Shown here piece after piece: positions 1-7,724 of a DNA stretch of 64,000 bases (the stretch's first letter is position 1; each line of letters starts with the position of its first letter). The notes under the pieces are model-generated. The model was not told where the DNA came from. It worked only from the letters and a program-made list of their open reading frames with translations, and ran no database searches. The stretch covers positions 2,046,001-2,110,000 of the forward strand of contig NZ_CP019327.1 of NCBI RefSeq assembly GCF_001971705.1, read 5' to 3'. The translations under genes and the position numbers were made by a program. The DNA comes from Natronorubrum daqingense. GTDB taxonomy: Archaea > Halobacteriota > Halobacteria > Halobacteriales > Natrialbaceae.

Positions 1-876
1 GACTTCGGAGGGTTCGACGCGCGAGGCGTCACTGCCGACTAGTCGTCGGACGGGAACCGTGAGGTTGTGGAGTTTCGCGCGGATCGTACTGACGACGGCT
101 CCGAGCCGTGAGCCGCCGTAGACGTTTGAGAATCGAAGGTACTCCTTGACGCGCATGGACGACTGCGTGCCGAGATAGACGTTCGCTGCGAGAATAACGG
201 CCCACGTCTCCGGCGTGTCCATAATCCAGGTGATCAGCGTCTCGTTGCCGATAATGGCTGCGGCGATTATGATCGAGACGACCGTCCAGGAAAACCGTAC
301 TGCGGGTGCACGCCAGCCGCGTTCGGAGAGTTCACGCGCGAAGCGGTCCGCGTACCAGGCGGTGACGATCGCCGGGAAGAATACCTGCAGGGCATCGATC
401 TGCTGTGGCAGTACGCCCGTATCGCTCATCACGTGAAACGACGTGATCCCGATGGAGACGACCATGACGAGTCCGCCGATTCGGTGTGCCGTCCCGAGTC
501 GGAACGGCTCGAGGATGAGGTACGTTCCGAGCGCGAGCAAGAAGACGTTAGTAAACAAGACGAGCCCCCAGAAGATTCCGCTTTCGACCAGGATGAACGA
601 GATGATGATCGGCCCGAACATGCCATACGTGACGAGTCCGACCTTACTCCGAAGGACGGCGATGATGAGGCCGGCGATCAGCAACTCGAAGAAGATGCGA
701 TAGGGCTCGAGTGGCTGTTGTGCGAAATCGAGTTGATATCTAAACTCAACGCCGAGAATGACAATAGTCGCAAGTAACCCGAGGAGCGGAGCGTACTTCG
801 CGAACGCCGAAGCGAGTGCAGACGAGATGCGCGATCCGTCTGCCGTTGATCCGACGCCTCCATTTCGAAGTGACAT
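1..876 (-). CDS. 7TM protein resembling the membrane half of UUP1/inactive-transglutaminase proteins (partial, C-terminus outside window)
   Basis: An open frame starts at the ATG at 876 and runs through the window edge for 292 codons without a stop, so the C-terminus is missing. After about 30 polar residues come several hydrophobic segments, including one around YAPLLGLLATIVILGV, then a conserved-looking stretch SKVGLVTYGMFGPIIISF followed by LEPFRLGTAHRIGG and FFPAIVTAWYADRF. I recognise this pattern from the 7TM domain that in bacteria follows an inactive transglutaminase-like domain, usually beside a RimK-like ATP-grasp ligase and a retropepsin-like protein. Here no transglutaminase precedes the helices. 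The family assignment is from memory of the pattern; the role (membrane anchoring or peptide-tag handling) is unknown. Confidence 0.6.
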   Translation of the reverse strand, partial: MSLRNGGVGSTADGSRISSALASAFAKYAPLLGLLATIVILGVEFRYQLDFAQQPLEPYRIFFELLIAGLIIAVLRSKVGLVTYGMFGPIIISFILVESGIFWGLVLFTNVFLLALGTYLILEPFRLGTAHRIGGLVMVVSIGITSFHVMSDTGVLPQQIDALQVFFPAIVTAWYADRFARELSERGWRAPAVRFSWTVVSIIIAAAIIGNETLITWIMDTPETWAVILAANVYLGTQSSMRVKEYLRFSNVYGGSRLGAVVSTIRAKLHNLTVPVRRLVGSDASRVEPSEV

Positions 877-1030
877 TACCGGATCGTCGGCAAAGTTAGT
901 CATTGCTATCAACGAGATAAGCGAACATACGAAGACTGTATCAACGGCTGCAAACAGTTGCAAAGTTTGAAAGTGTTGACTGACTCCCACTAACTGTTCG
1001 TTAGTAGATACTGGCCTCGAGCGCGAATCG
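877..1030. other. Intergenic, AT-richer promoter region of the 7TM gene
   Basis: This 154-bp stretch separates the start of the 7TM gene from the stop of the next minus-strand gene. It is AT-richer than the flanking genes, as expected for a haloarchaeal promoter region. I see no RNA gene or repeat in it. Confidence 0.4.
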
Positions 1031-1255
1031 TCACCGATTCCAGACGAAACGGGTCGTCGCTCGCTCGAGTTTGCTCGTTACCTTCGAGAGCCAGAATCCC
1101 GGAGAGACGTAGCGGAGTTCTCGTTCCTCTACCTCGATTCGCTTACCACTGTACGGGCCGTACTCGCCTTCCTCATCGGTCCCCTGGTGTGCACGCACAA
1201 CGTCGACCGTAACGGACATCGAACATCGGCCACACGATTCACGGTCGGGTGCCAT
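1031..1255 (-). CDS. Small conserved-looking haloarchaeal protein with an N-terminal CxxC
   Basis: A 74-residue acidic protein on the minus strand from ATG 1255. It carries a single CGRC pair near residue 8, then a basic, aromatic C-terminus (FWLSKVTSKLERATTRFVW). One CxxC is half of a zinc ribbon, so metal binding would need a dimer or other ligands. The residue bias is typical of real haloarchaeal coding sequence, and no competing frame fits better. I do not recognise the family and give no function. It lies 154 bp downstream of the 7TM gene on the same strand and could be cotranscribed with it. Confidence 0.55.
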   Translation of the reverse strand: MAPDRESCGRCSMSVTVDVVRAHQGTDEEGEYGPYSGKRIEVEERELRYVSPGFWLSKVTSKLERATTRFVWNR

Positions 1256-1417
1256 ATCGGATGTACGCTCGCTCGAAGCAAAACCATTGTGTCCCGATCA
1301 ACATTCTGTGTCGATTCTCAGACGATCACGATCACGATAGGTGTCAATTAAATTTTAGAATTCCGGTAAGGCCCCCGACGCCGACGCACTTTTCCCCTCC
1401 CCGTGGTATCACCAGCC

Positions 1418-2083
1418 ATGGACGGAACCGACCGCGACTCGCCGATCGAACGCGAGGAGTCCGAGCAGACTGGGTCTGGGGAAACCGAGTGGGACGAGTC
1501 GACGGTACCACCCGAAGTCGTCGAAAACGTCCCAGTCTGGGACGACGAGTACCTCGATCGCGTCAGCGACCGGCTCATGCACACCTACGACCTCGATAAG
1601 GACGTCCGAGTCGACGGCGAGTCGTTCGACCTGTACGGAGAGCTACGAGTCGAGAGCAGCAAACACCTGTTTCATCCCTCAGTTCAGTACGCGAACCACC
1701 ACATGCGTGAGTATCTCTACGCGGATCGTCGCTCGAGCGTCTCGCTCGCCGACCTCGAGCGCCTCGTGGAGTTCGGCCACGAACTGGCAGACGAACGCGT
1801 CGAACCCAACGACCAACATCGGGCGACGGAGTTTACGTTCGTCGTAATCGTGCCGGAAATTTCCGAGGACGTCCACTCGTTCGTCAGAGGATTTACGGAC
1901 CGAACGCTCCTTCGTTTCGGGTTTCACGGTCACTACGAGATTCATTGTTGTGTCGTCGCACCCGAGGAAAAACGACTCGTCGCGAGCAAACGCACGGAGA
2001 TCGACGACGCGTTTCGACTCTGGGAGCGAATCGACCACAAAAGAAGCGTGTTCGAACAGCTGCGAGCAGCTGTCTTCCGTTAG
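1418..2083 (+). CDS. Hypothetical acidic haloarchaeal protein
   Basis: A 221-residue protein from ATG 1418; a GTG at 1403 in the same frame is a less likely start. The first 40 residues are Glu/Ser/Asp rich and probably disordered. The rest is mixed alpha/beta with a hydrophobic strand (FTFVVIVPEI) around residue 145 and an FRGFTDR..LLRFGFHGHYEIHCCVVAP stretch in the C-terminal half. There is no transmembrane segment or signal peptide. Its stop overlaps the stop of cstA by 4 bp in a convergent arrangement. I do not recognise a domain and the function is unknown. Confidence 0.65.
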   Translation: MDGTDRDSPIEREESEQTGSGETEWDESTVPPEVVENVPVWDDEYLDRVSDRLMHTYDLDKDVRVDGESFDLYGELRVESSKHLFHPSVQYANHHMREYLYADRRSSVSLADLERLVEFGHELADERVEPNDQHRATEFTFVVIVPEISEDVHSFVRGFTDRTLLRFGFHGHYEIHCCVVAPEEKRLVASKRTEIDDAFRLWERIDHKRSVFEQLRAAVFR

Positions 2084-3927
2084 TCGTCGTCTGCACCCGG
2101 CGCTTGACTACCGGGATCGGAGTCGAGGAGGTCGTCTCGTTGTTCTTGCAGGTTCGCGTATCCCAGTCGGATGATCGCGATCGCGAGCCAGATCAACACG
2201 AGCGCGATGGCCATTCGCAGGCCACTCGAGACAAGCTCGAGTATCGTCGCGTCGGCCCGTGCGTCGGCGTCGAGGAACATCGTGTAGAGGTTCTCGTAGA
2301 CGACGAGCCAGAGCAGTCCGATGATCGTTATGGCCGTCATCACGACAACCGGGATACCGGTGCTCAGTAGCTGTTTCGTGTCCTTCCAGTTCGCCAGCCA
2401 GATGGTCGCTGTCAGCAAGGCGAGTGCGGCCAGGAGCTGGTTCGCACCGCCAAAGAGCGGCCAGAGTTCTTCCCACTGGCCACTCGAGACGAGCAAGAAG
2501 GCGGCGAACGTCGCCAGACCGGTGTTGACGTACTTGTTCGCGGCCGTTTCTTCGACTCCTGTCTCGGGCGTGCCGACCAGTTCCTCGATCATGTACCGAC
2601 CGAGTCGAAGGCCGGTGTCGAGGCTGGTCAACAGGAAGCTCACGAAGACGAGCGCCATGAAGATCTCACCGTACTCGAAGGGGATGCCGAGACTCGTCAG
2701 AATGAGTCCACCACCCTCCGCGAAGTTCGGGAGTGCGGCGTCGATGCCGCCGATGTCGTCGACGTCCGTAATCGCGACGACGGACACCGCTGCGAGCGCC
2801 GTTGCCGCGAGCAGTCCCTCGGCGAGCATGCCGCCGTAACCGATCAGACGCGCGTCGCTCTCCTTGTTGAGTTGCTTCGCCGTCGTCCCGGAGGAGACCA
2901 GCGAGTGGAAGCCACTGATCGTCCCGCAGGCGATGGTGATGAACAACAGCGGGAACAGCGGCATCGCAGCGGGTGCGAGGTCGCCGCCCATGAAGCTCGT
3001 GTATGCAGGGAGTTCGGCCGTCAGCGGTTCATCGGACGTTCCAAACGCCGTCCCGACGAAGACCGCGGTAATCGCTCCGCCGACACCCGCGTAGAGCAGG
3101 AACGACGAGAGGTAATCTCGAGGCTGGAGCAAGATCCACACGGGAAGGATGCTCGCGACGAATGCGTACCCCAGTGACACGAGGATCCACGCGGCGGTGT
3201 TCGCGCCGAAGAGGGCCTCACCGGGCACCCACGACGCTAATTCGGCCGGCAGGAGTACCGTGGTGTCACCGGCGAATCCGGACGGCTCGAACAGTGCAAT
3301 CGGGAATTGAATCCCCGCCCAGATGCTCGCGAACACGCCAAGGACGAACAGGACCGTCCCGCCGATAAACGACAGGTTGAGTTGGTACAGCCAGACGCCG
3401 GCGAACAGCGCCAGCGTGATGTACAACAGGCTCGCGGTCGCCGCCGGTGGGTAGGCGTCCAGAATCACCGCGACGAGCAGTGAGAACACCGCGACGACGA
3501 GGATGATCACGAGGAACGCGAACCAGAGGAACATGTTCTTCCCCCGTTCCCCGATGTACTCGCCGATCACGAATCCGATCGACTTCCCCTCGTGGCGAAT
3601 GCTCGAGGACAGCGCCATGAAGTCGTGGACGGCACCCATCAGCGGGTTCCCGATCGCGACCCACAGCAACGCCGGGAGCCATCCCCAGACGAGTGCTGCG
3701 GTGACCGGGCCGGCGATCGGTGCCCCACCCGCGACGCTCGAGAAGTGGTGTCCCAGCAAGACCGGTTTCTTCGCCGGAACGTACTCTTGTCCGTCTTGAT
3801 ACTTGTGGGCCGGCGTCTCACGTGAGTCGTCGAGTTCGACGAATCGCGAGAGATACCTCCCGTATCCGATGTAGCCGACGGTGAACAACACGACCACCGT
3901 CGCGACGATCCAGATTACCCCTGTCAT
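2080..3927 (-). CDS. cstA: Carbon starvation protein CstA family transporter
   Basis: A 615-residue polytopic membrane protein with roughly 16 hydrophobic segments. The N-terminal region contains KPVLLGHHFSSVAGGAPI and GPVTAALVWGWLPALLWV, hallmarks of CstA, and the centre has TIACGTISGFHSLVSSGTT. E. coli CstA and its relative BtsT take up peptides or pyruvate under carbon limitation; substrate here is inferred from the family only. I chose ATG 3927 (MTGVIWIV) rather than the GTG at 3939, because the TATA-like element at 3958-3965 then gives a near-leaderless transcript. The gene is monocistronic and convergent with the upstream-coordinate gene. Confidence 0.93.
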   Translation of the reverse strand: MTGVIWIVATVVVLFTVGYIGYGRYLSRFVELDDSRETPAHKYQDGQEYVPAKKPVLLGHHFSSVAGGAPIAGPVTAALVWGWLPALLWVAIGNPLMGAVHDFMALSSSIRHEGKSIGFVIGEYIGERGKNMFLWFAFLVIILVVAVFSLLVAVILDAYPPAATASLLYITLALFAGVWLYQLNLSFIGGTVLFVLGVFASIWAGIQFPIALFEPSGFAGDTTVLLPAELASWVPGEALFGANTAAWILVSLGYAFVASILPVWILLQPRDYLSSFLLYAGVGGAITAVFVGTAFGTSDEPLTAELPAYTSFMGGDLAPAAMPLFPLLFITIACGTISGFHSLVSSGTTAKQLNKESDARLIGYGGMLAEGLLAATALAAVSVVAITDVDDIGGIDAALPNFAEGGGLILTSLGIPFEYGEIFMALVFVSFLLTSLDTGLRLGRYMIEELVGTPETGVEETAANKYVNTGLATFAAFLLVSSGQWEELWPLFGGANQLLAALALLTATIWLANWKDTKQLLSTGIPVVVMTAITIIGLLWLVVYENLYTMFLDADARADATILELVSSGLRMAIALVLIWLAIAIIRLGYANLQEQRDDLLDSDPGSQAPGADDD

Positions 3928-3957
3928 AGGTTTCCACACAGTGGATTAGAGTAGTAC

Positions 3958-3965
3958 AATATAAA
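3958..3965 (-). promoter_or_regulatory. TATA box of cstA
   Basis: Reading the minus strand, the sequence TTTATATT is centred about 34 bp upstream of ATG 3927. This is the normal spacing for an archaeal TATA element serving a transcript with a very short leader. A short imperfect inverted element (CCACAC ... GTGTGG) flanks the region between the TATA box and the start codon. Confidence 0.55.
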
Positions 3966-4049
3966 TCGTGTGGTACAACCGGTCGTTCGACCCTCACAGA
4001 AGTTGATAATAGAAACGCCGCTCGGGGAATAATCGGAAAATTGGGTAGC

Positions 4050-5000
4050 TCAGGTGTCGATCTCGAGTTCTGACGCGACGTTCGCCAACGAATCGCGGCG
4101 TACTTCGCTGACGCGCGATTCGATTTCGGCCACGATCGGCGGTGAGAGTGTCGTCCGGGCGGTCTCGAGGCGATCTCGCTCGGTTTCGACTCGCGACCGG
4201 AGGTACCGTGCACCCCGTCCCTCCTCGTCGGGGTCGGGCTCGGGAGTCAGTTTGTTCGCGACGAGTCCTCGAACCTCGAGTCGGTGTGAGTCGAGTTCGT
4301 CGATGGCGCGGCCGGTTTCCCGAATCGAGAGCGAATCCGGGTTGAACACGAGGAAGAACGCGGCGTCCTCGCGCAGCGTCTCCCCGGCGTACTCGAAGAA
4401 CTCCTTGCGATTTTGGAGATGAGCGAGGACGGGATCACCCTCGAGCACCCGTCGGGGCTCTCTATTCCCCAGTGCGGCCTTCTCGTAGAGATCGATGCTC
4501 TTGCGGCGTTTGGCCATCAGCCGGTCGATCCAGCCCTCGAGGTATTCGGGCAGCGAGAGCAGGCGCAACGTCCCCCCGGTCGGCGACGTGTCGAAGACGA
4601 TTCGGTCGAAGGCGTCGGCCTCGCGCATCACGTCGACGAACCGATCGAACAGGGCCGCTTCGTACGCTCCCGGCGTGCCGTGGGCCATCTCGATCTGTCT
4701 GTCGACTTCGTTGACCATCGCCGCCGACACCTGCTCTGAGAGCTGTCGCTTGACCGACTGGAGGTGATTCGACACCTCCTCCTCCGGATCGATTTCCATC
4801 ACGTGGAGGTTCTCGACGCCGTCGACGGCTCGCGGTTCGTCGGCGAACGATTGCTCGAAGAGGTCGCCCATCGAGTGGGCCGGATCAGTCGATACGACCA
4901 GCGTCTCGAGGCCAGCATCGGCACACTTGTGCGCGTACGAGGCCGAAACCGTCGTTTTCCCGACTCCACCCTTCCCACCGAAGAAGACGTGTCGGTCCAT
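4050..5000 (-). CDS. ArsA/GET3-family ATPase
   Basis: A 316-residue P-loop ATPase. The N-terminus carries the deviant Walker A GGKGGVGKTT at residues 8-17, followed by STDPAHS (switch I region, about residue 42) and DTSPTGGTLRLL in the middle, as in ArsA/GET3 proteins. Single-domain ArsA relatives are either arsenite-pump ATPases or GET3-like tail-anchored protein targeting factors; no arsenic genes are nearby, so a targeting or assembly role is more likely. The frame stays open upstream to 5324 but the real start is ATG 5000, which overlaps the stop of the 98-residue gene (TAATG), indicating translational coupling. Confidence 0.88.
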   Translation of the reverse strand: MDRHVFFGGKGGVGKTTVSASYAHKCADAGLETLVVSTDPAHSMGDLFEQSFADEPRAVDGVENLHVMEIDPEEEVSNHLQSVKRQLSEQVSAAMVNEVDRQIEMAHGTPGAYEAALFDRFVDVMREADAFDRIVFDTSPTGGTLRLLSLPEYLEGWIDRLMAKRRKSIDLYEKAALGNREPRRVLEGDPVLAHLQNRKEFFEYAGETLREDAAFFLVFNPDSLSIRETGRAIDELDSHRLEVRGLVANKLTPEPDPDEEGRGARYLRSRVETERDRLETARTTLSPPIVAEIESRVSEVRRDSLANVASELEIDT

Positions 5001-5296
5001 TAGAAGTGATACTGGCGACCTTTGCGCTCGACGAGCGAGCCTCGATCCCACAGTCGACGCTCCCAGGCTTCGAACTCGTCCTCTAAGTACGGCAGCAGTT
5101 CCGACGTGTAGTAGGAGACGGGCGACGGAACGCCGAAGGCGTCCGGGAAACAGGCCAACATGAACGTATCCTCGTGATCCTCGGCTGCCGCCTCGATCTT
5201 CTCGTAGGCGGGATGAGAGAGCATTCCGTGATAGAGCCCGCGGAGCCACTCCTCGAGGTCGGTTCGAAACGCGGCGATCCGGTCGGCGAGTGTCAT
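5000..5296 (-). CDS. Small helical protein translationally coupled to the ArsA-type ATPase
   Basis: A 98-residue soluble protein beginning MTLADRIAAFRTDLEEWL. It is predicted mostly helical with many Trp, Tyr and acidic residues (TSELLPYLEDEFEAWERRLW), and has no cysteine pair beyond a lone Cys near residue 50. Its stop codon shares one base with the start codon of the ATPase gene, so the two are made together. I do not recognise the family; a partner or substrate adaptor for the ATPase is the natural inference from the coupling, not from sequence. Confidence 0.75.
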   Translation of the reverse strand: MTLADRIAAFRTDLEEWLRGLYHGMLSHPAYEKIEAAAEDHEDTFMLACFPDAFGVPSPVSYYTSELLPYLEDEFEAWERRLWDRGSLVERKGRQYHF

Positions 5297-5452
5297 CGTC
5301 GGTCATGCTCGGCCCCGAAGACAAAAAGATGTCGCGTGCGTTCGGCCTCGAGGGCCAGAGACGCGCCGCTGCGTCGAAACCGAAACCGGGTGGTGAAAAG
5401 ACGGTGACACGAATACCACAGTTCTTGACGCTCGAGTCACAACCGCCACGGT

Positions 5453-6781
5453 ATGCAACTCGACTCCGGTGGGATTCCCGTCACCGTGCTCTCTGGCAGC
5501 CTCGGTGCGGGGAAGACGACGCTGCTCAATCACCTGTTGGAAACCGCGGGCGATCACGACCTCGCCGTGTTGGTCAACGATATGGGCGAGGTGAACGTCG
5601 ACGCCGAACTCGTCGCCGAAGGGTCGGATCTCGACACGGGCGGCGTCACCGAACTCTCGAACGGCTGTATCTGCTGTGAACTCCAGGACGACCTCGAGAC
5701 CGCCGTCGTTCGACTCGCCCGAAACAGGGACTTCGACCACCTGCTCGTCGAATCGTCGGGCATTTCGGAGCCCGAACCCGTCGCCCGGCTCTTTACGACC
5801 TCCTCGCGCGTGGCCGCGAGTTACGACCTCGACGCGCTCGTCACCGTCCTCGACACCCGGCTCTTTCTCGACGCCTTCGCGGGCGAGGTCATCCCAGTAC
5901 GGCAGGTCGACCCCGAGGCAGCCGATATCGATGCGGACGCCGGGGCCGTCGAGGACGAGCCACGTCCCCTCTCGGACCTCCTCATCGAGCAACTCGAGGT
6001 AGCGAACCTCGTCTTGCTCAACAAGAGCGATCTCTGTACCGACGACGAACTTGAGGAGGCGACGTCGCTCGTCCGAGCGCTCCAGCCCGATATCGAGACG
6101 GTCCGCACCGAGTTCAGCGCCGTCGATCCGGATCGCCTCCTCGGCGTCGACCTGTTCGACGCCGACCGAATGGGCGAACTGGCGGGCTGGCAACGCGCAC
6201 TCGAGGACGAACCGGACGACGATCACGATCACCACGCCGACAGTACCGAAGCCGACGATCACGGTCATAGTGACCACGCCGACCACAGCGACCACGCCGA
6301 TGAGGGCCATAACGACGGCCACGACCACCGCCACCCCGACGAGGTCTACGGGGTCGAATCGTTCGTCTTCCGGTCGCGTCGCCCGTTCCACCCGGAACGA
6401 TTCGAAGCCTTCCTCCGAGAGCTCCCGGAGGAGATCGTTCGATCCAAGGGAACCGCGTGGATCGCCGGCCGAGACGTGAAAGTCGAACTCTCGCAGGCTG
6501 GGCCGTCCGTCCGCGCGAGCGTCATCGGTCCGTGGATCGCCTCGCTCTCGGATGCCGACCAACAGCTCTATCGATCGAATCGACCCGGCCTCGAGTGGCA
6601 CGACGAGCACGGTGACCGACAAACGGAACTCGTCTTCATCGGCACCGAACCCGACGAGGACGCGCTGCGAGCCCACCTCGAGGACTGCCTGGTCACCGAC
6701 GAGGAGTGGAACCGCACGGACGACCTCGAGAATCCGTTCCCCGGCGAGGCGGGCGAAGAAGTGGTCGTTCGCGAGCCCTGA
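5453..6781 (+). CDS. COG0523/CobW-family G3E GTPase (putative metal chaperone)
   Basis: A 442-residue GTPase. Walker A GSLGAGKTT lies at residues 15-23, the metal-binding CxCC motif sits in NGCICCEL near residue 70, ESSGISEP follows, and the guanine-specificity motif is LLNKSDL. The CobW C-terminal domain (VESFVFRSRRPFHPERF) follows a His/Asp-rich loop with 12 His in 37 residues at 6224-6335. COG0523 proteins load Zn, Co or other metals into client proteins. The His-rich loop sits between the GTPase and CobW_C domains, where zinc-type members usually carry it. The gene is divergent from the ArsA-type pair, 156 bp away. Confidence 0.9.
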   Translation: MQLDSGGIPVTVLSGSLGAGKTTLLNHLLETAGDHDLAVLVNDMGEVNVDAELVAEGSDLDTGGVTELSNGCICCELQDDLETAVVRLARNRDFDHLLVESSGISEPEPVARLFTTSSRVAASYDLDALVTVLDTRLFLDAFAGEVIPVRQVDPEAADIDADAGAVEDEPRPLSDLLIEQLEVANLVLLNKSDLCTDDELEEATSLVRALQPDIETVRTEFSAVDPDRLLGVDLFDADRMGELAGWQRALEDEPDDDHDHHADSTEADDHGHSDHADHSDHADEGHNDGHDHRHPDEVYGVESFVFRSRRPFHPERFEAFLRELPEEIVRSKGTAWIAGRDVKVELSQAGPSVRASVIGPWIASLSDADQQLYRSNRPGLEWHDEHGDRQTELVFIGTEPDEDALRAHLEDCLVTDEEWNRTDDLENPFPGEAGEEVVVREP

Positions 6782-6823
6782 AGCCGGGTATCCGCCACCT
6801 CGTTTTCGGCCGCTGACCCGGAC

Positions 6824-7237
6824 TTAGCCGAACGCCGCCTCGAGTTCCTCGAGTGCGCGGTTCAACTCGCCCTTGCGCTTCCAGGCGGCGATTCGGTCGC
6901 CAAACGGCAGCGGAGCGGCGAGTGAGACCGACGAGCGAATCGTCACGACGGTTCCCGATCGTTCTTCCTCGAGTTCGATCCACGTCTCCATGTGCGAAAA
7001 CGGCCCGCGTTCGCCCTCCTGCGTGTAGTAGATGGCTTCCTCCCGGTCCTCGAATCGCAGCGGCAATTGCATTCCCGGCCCACTGGCGACGACGAGCGTC
7101 GCGCCCTCGTCGTCGGCGTCCTCGACGTGGTCGACGGTGAAACTCCCCTCCGCTTCGACGATCGTCTCCGGCTCGAGCCACGCTGAAACCGCTGCAGCTG
7201 AAGCGTCGACCGCTCGAGACACCGTAACTTCCCGCAT
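6824..7237 (-). CDS. SRPBCC family (START-like) protein
   Basis: A 137-residue protein starting MREVTVSRAVDASAAAVSAWL, the typical first beta strand and helix of the SRPBCC/polyketide-cyclase fold. The middle has the long antiparallel strands (HMETWIELEEERSGTVVTI) and a C-terminal helix ending ELNRALEELEAAFG lines the ligand cavity. The ligand is unknown. The gene converges with the CobW-type gene 43 bp away and is divergent from the small membrane protein gene that follows. Confidence 0.8.
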   Translation of the reverse strand: MREVTVSRAVDASAAAVSAWLEPETIVEAEGSFTVDHVEDADDEGATLVVASGPGMQLPLRFEDREEAIYYTQEGERGPFSHMETWIELEEERSGTVVTIRSSVSLAAPLPFGDRIAAWKRKGELNRALEELEAAFG

Positions 7238-7327
7238 ATCGTCACTATTCGACTCGGCCGATATAAATGCCGGCGGCCGAATCCGCGCAGGGAAACGGCT
7301 AAGTGGGAGACGGACCCGTATTCAGCC

Positions 7328-7555
7328 ATGACGAGTGCCGACAACAACCAACGCGGCTTTCGCGACGGACTCGAGTCCTCTCGGGGCGACCCTCGCGTAC
7401 TGGCCGTCATCAACGCGATCCTCTCGACGCTATTCGCCTGGCTCGCGGTGTTCGCGAGCGACATCGTCGGCATCGCCTCGCTCACCGCCACGAACGTGAT
7501 CGTCGTCGCAATCGGCGTGTTCCTCCTCACGCACGTCATGACCCGAAGTAGTTGA
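7328..7555 (+). CDS. Small two-helix membrane protein
   Basis: A 75-residue protein. After a polar 28-residue N-terminus two hydrophobic helices follow (AILSTLFAWLAVFASDIVGI and NVIVVAIGVFLLTHVM), ending in TRSS. Codon bias and the clear two-helix pattern support a real gene, but no family is recognised. It starts at ATG 7328, 90 bp from the divergent SRPBCC start. Confidence 0.65.
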   Translation: MTSADNNQRGFRDGLESSRGDPRVLAVINAILSTLFAWLAVFASDIVGIASLTATNVIVVAIGVFLLTHVMTRSS

Positions 7556-7724
7556 GGCGTCTCAACGCTCCAATCGATTTTCTGGGAAGACTGGCACTCG
7601 CCCGCACTTGTCGCGTTTGCGCCGTTCTCGCTGTCGGTTCGGGGTCGTCGCACTCGAGTACCGCGTTCACGTCCATCGCGTCAAGCCGACAGGTACTCAC
7701 CGCCCGGCCGTTTTCGAACAGGCA

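Noticed and set aside
4050-5324. 424-residue version of the ArsA-type protein
   Set aside because: The extra 108 residues have no ATPase features and overlap the coupled 98-residue gene, whose stop overlaps the real start at 5000.
5303-6676. 457-codon open frame antisense to the COG0523 GTPase gene
   Set aside because: It is the shadow of a high-GC coding sequence; the composition is Arg/Val/Glu-rich without motifs, while the plus-strand frame has clear GTPase motifs.
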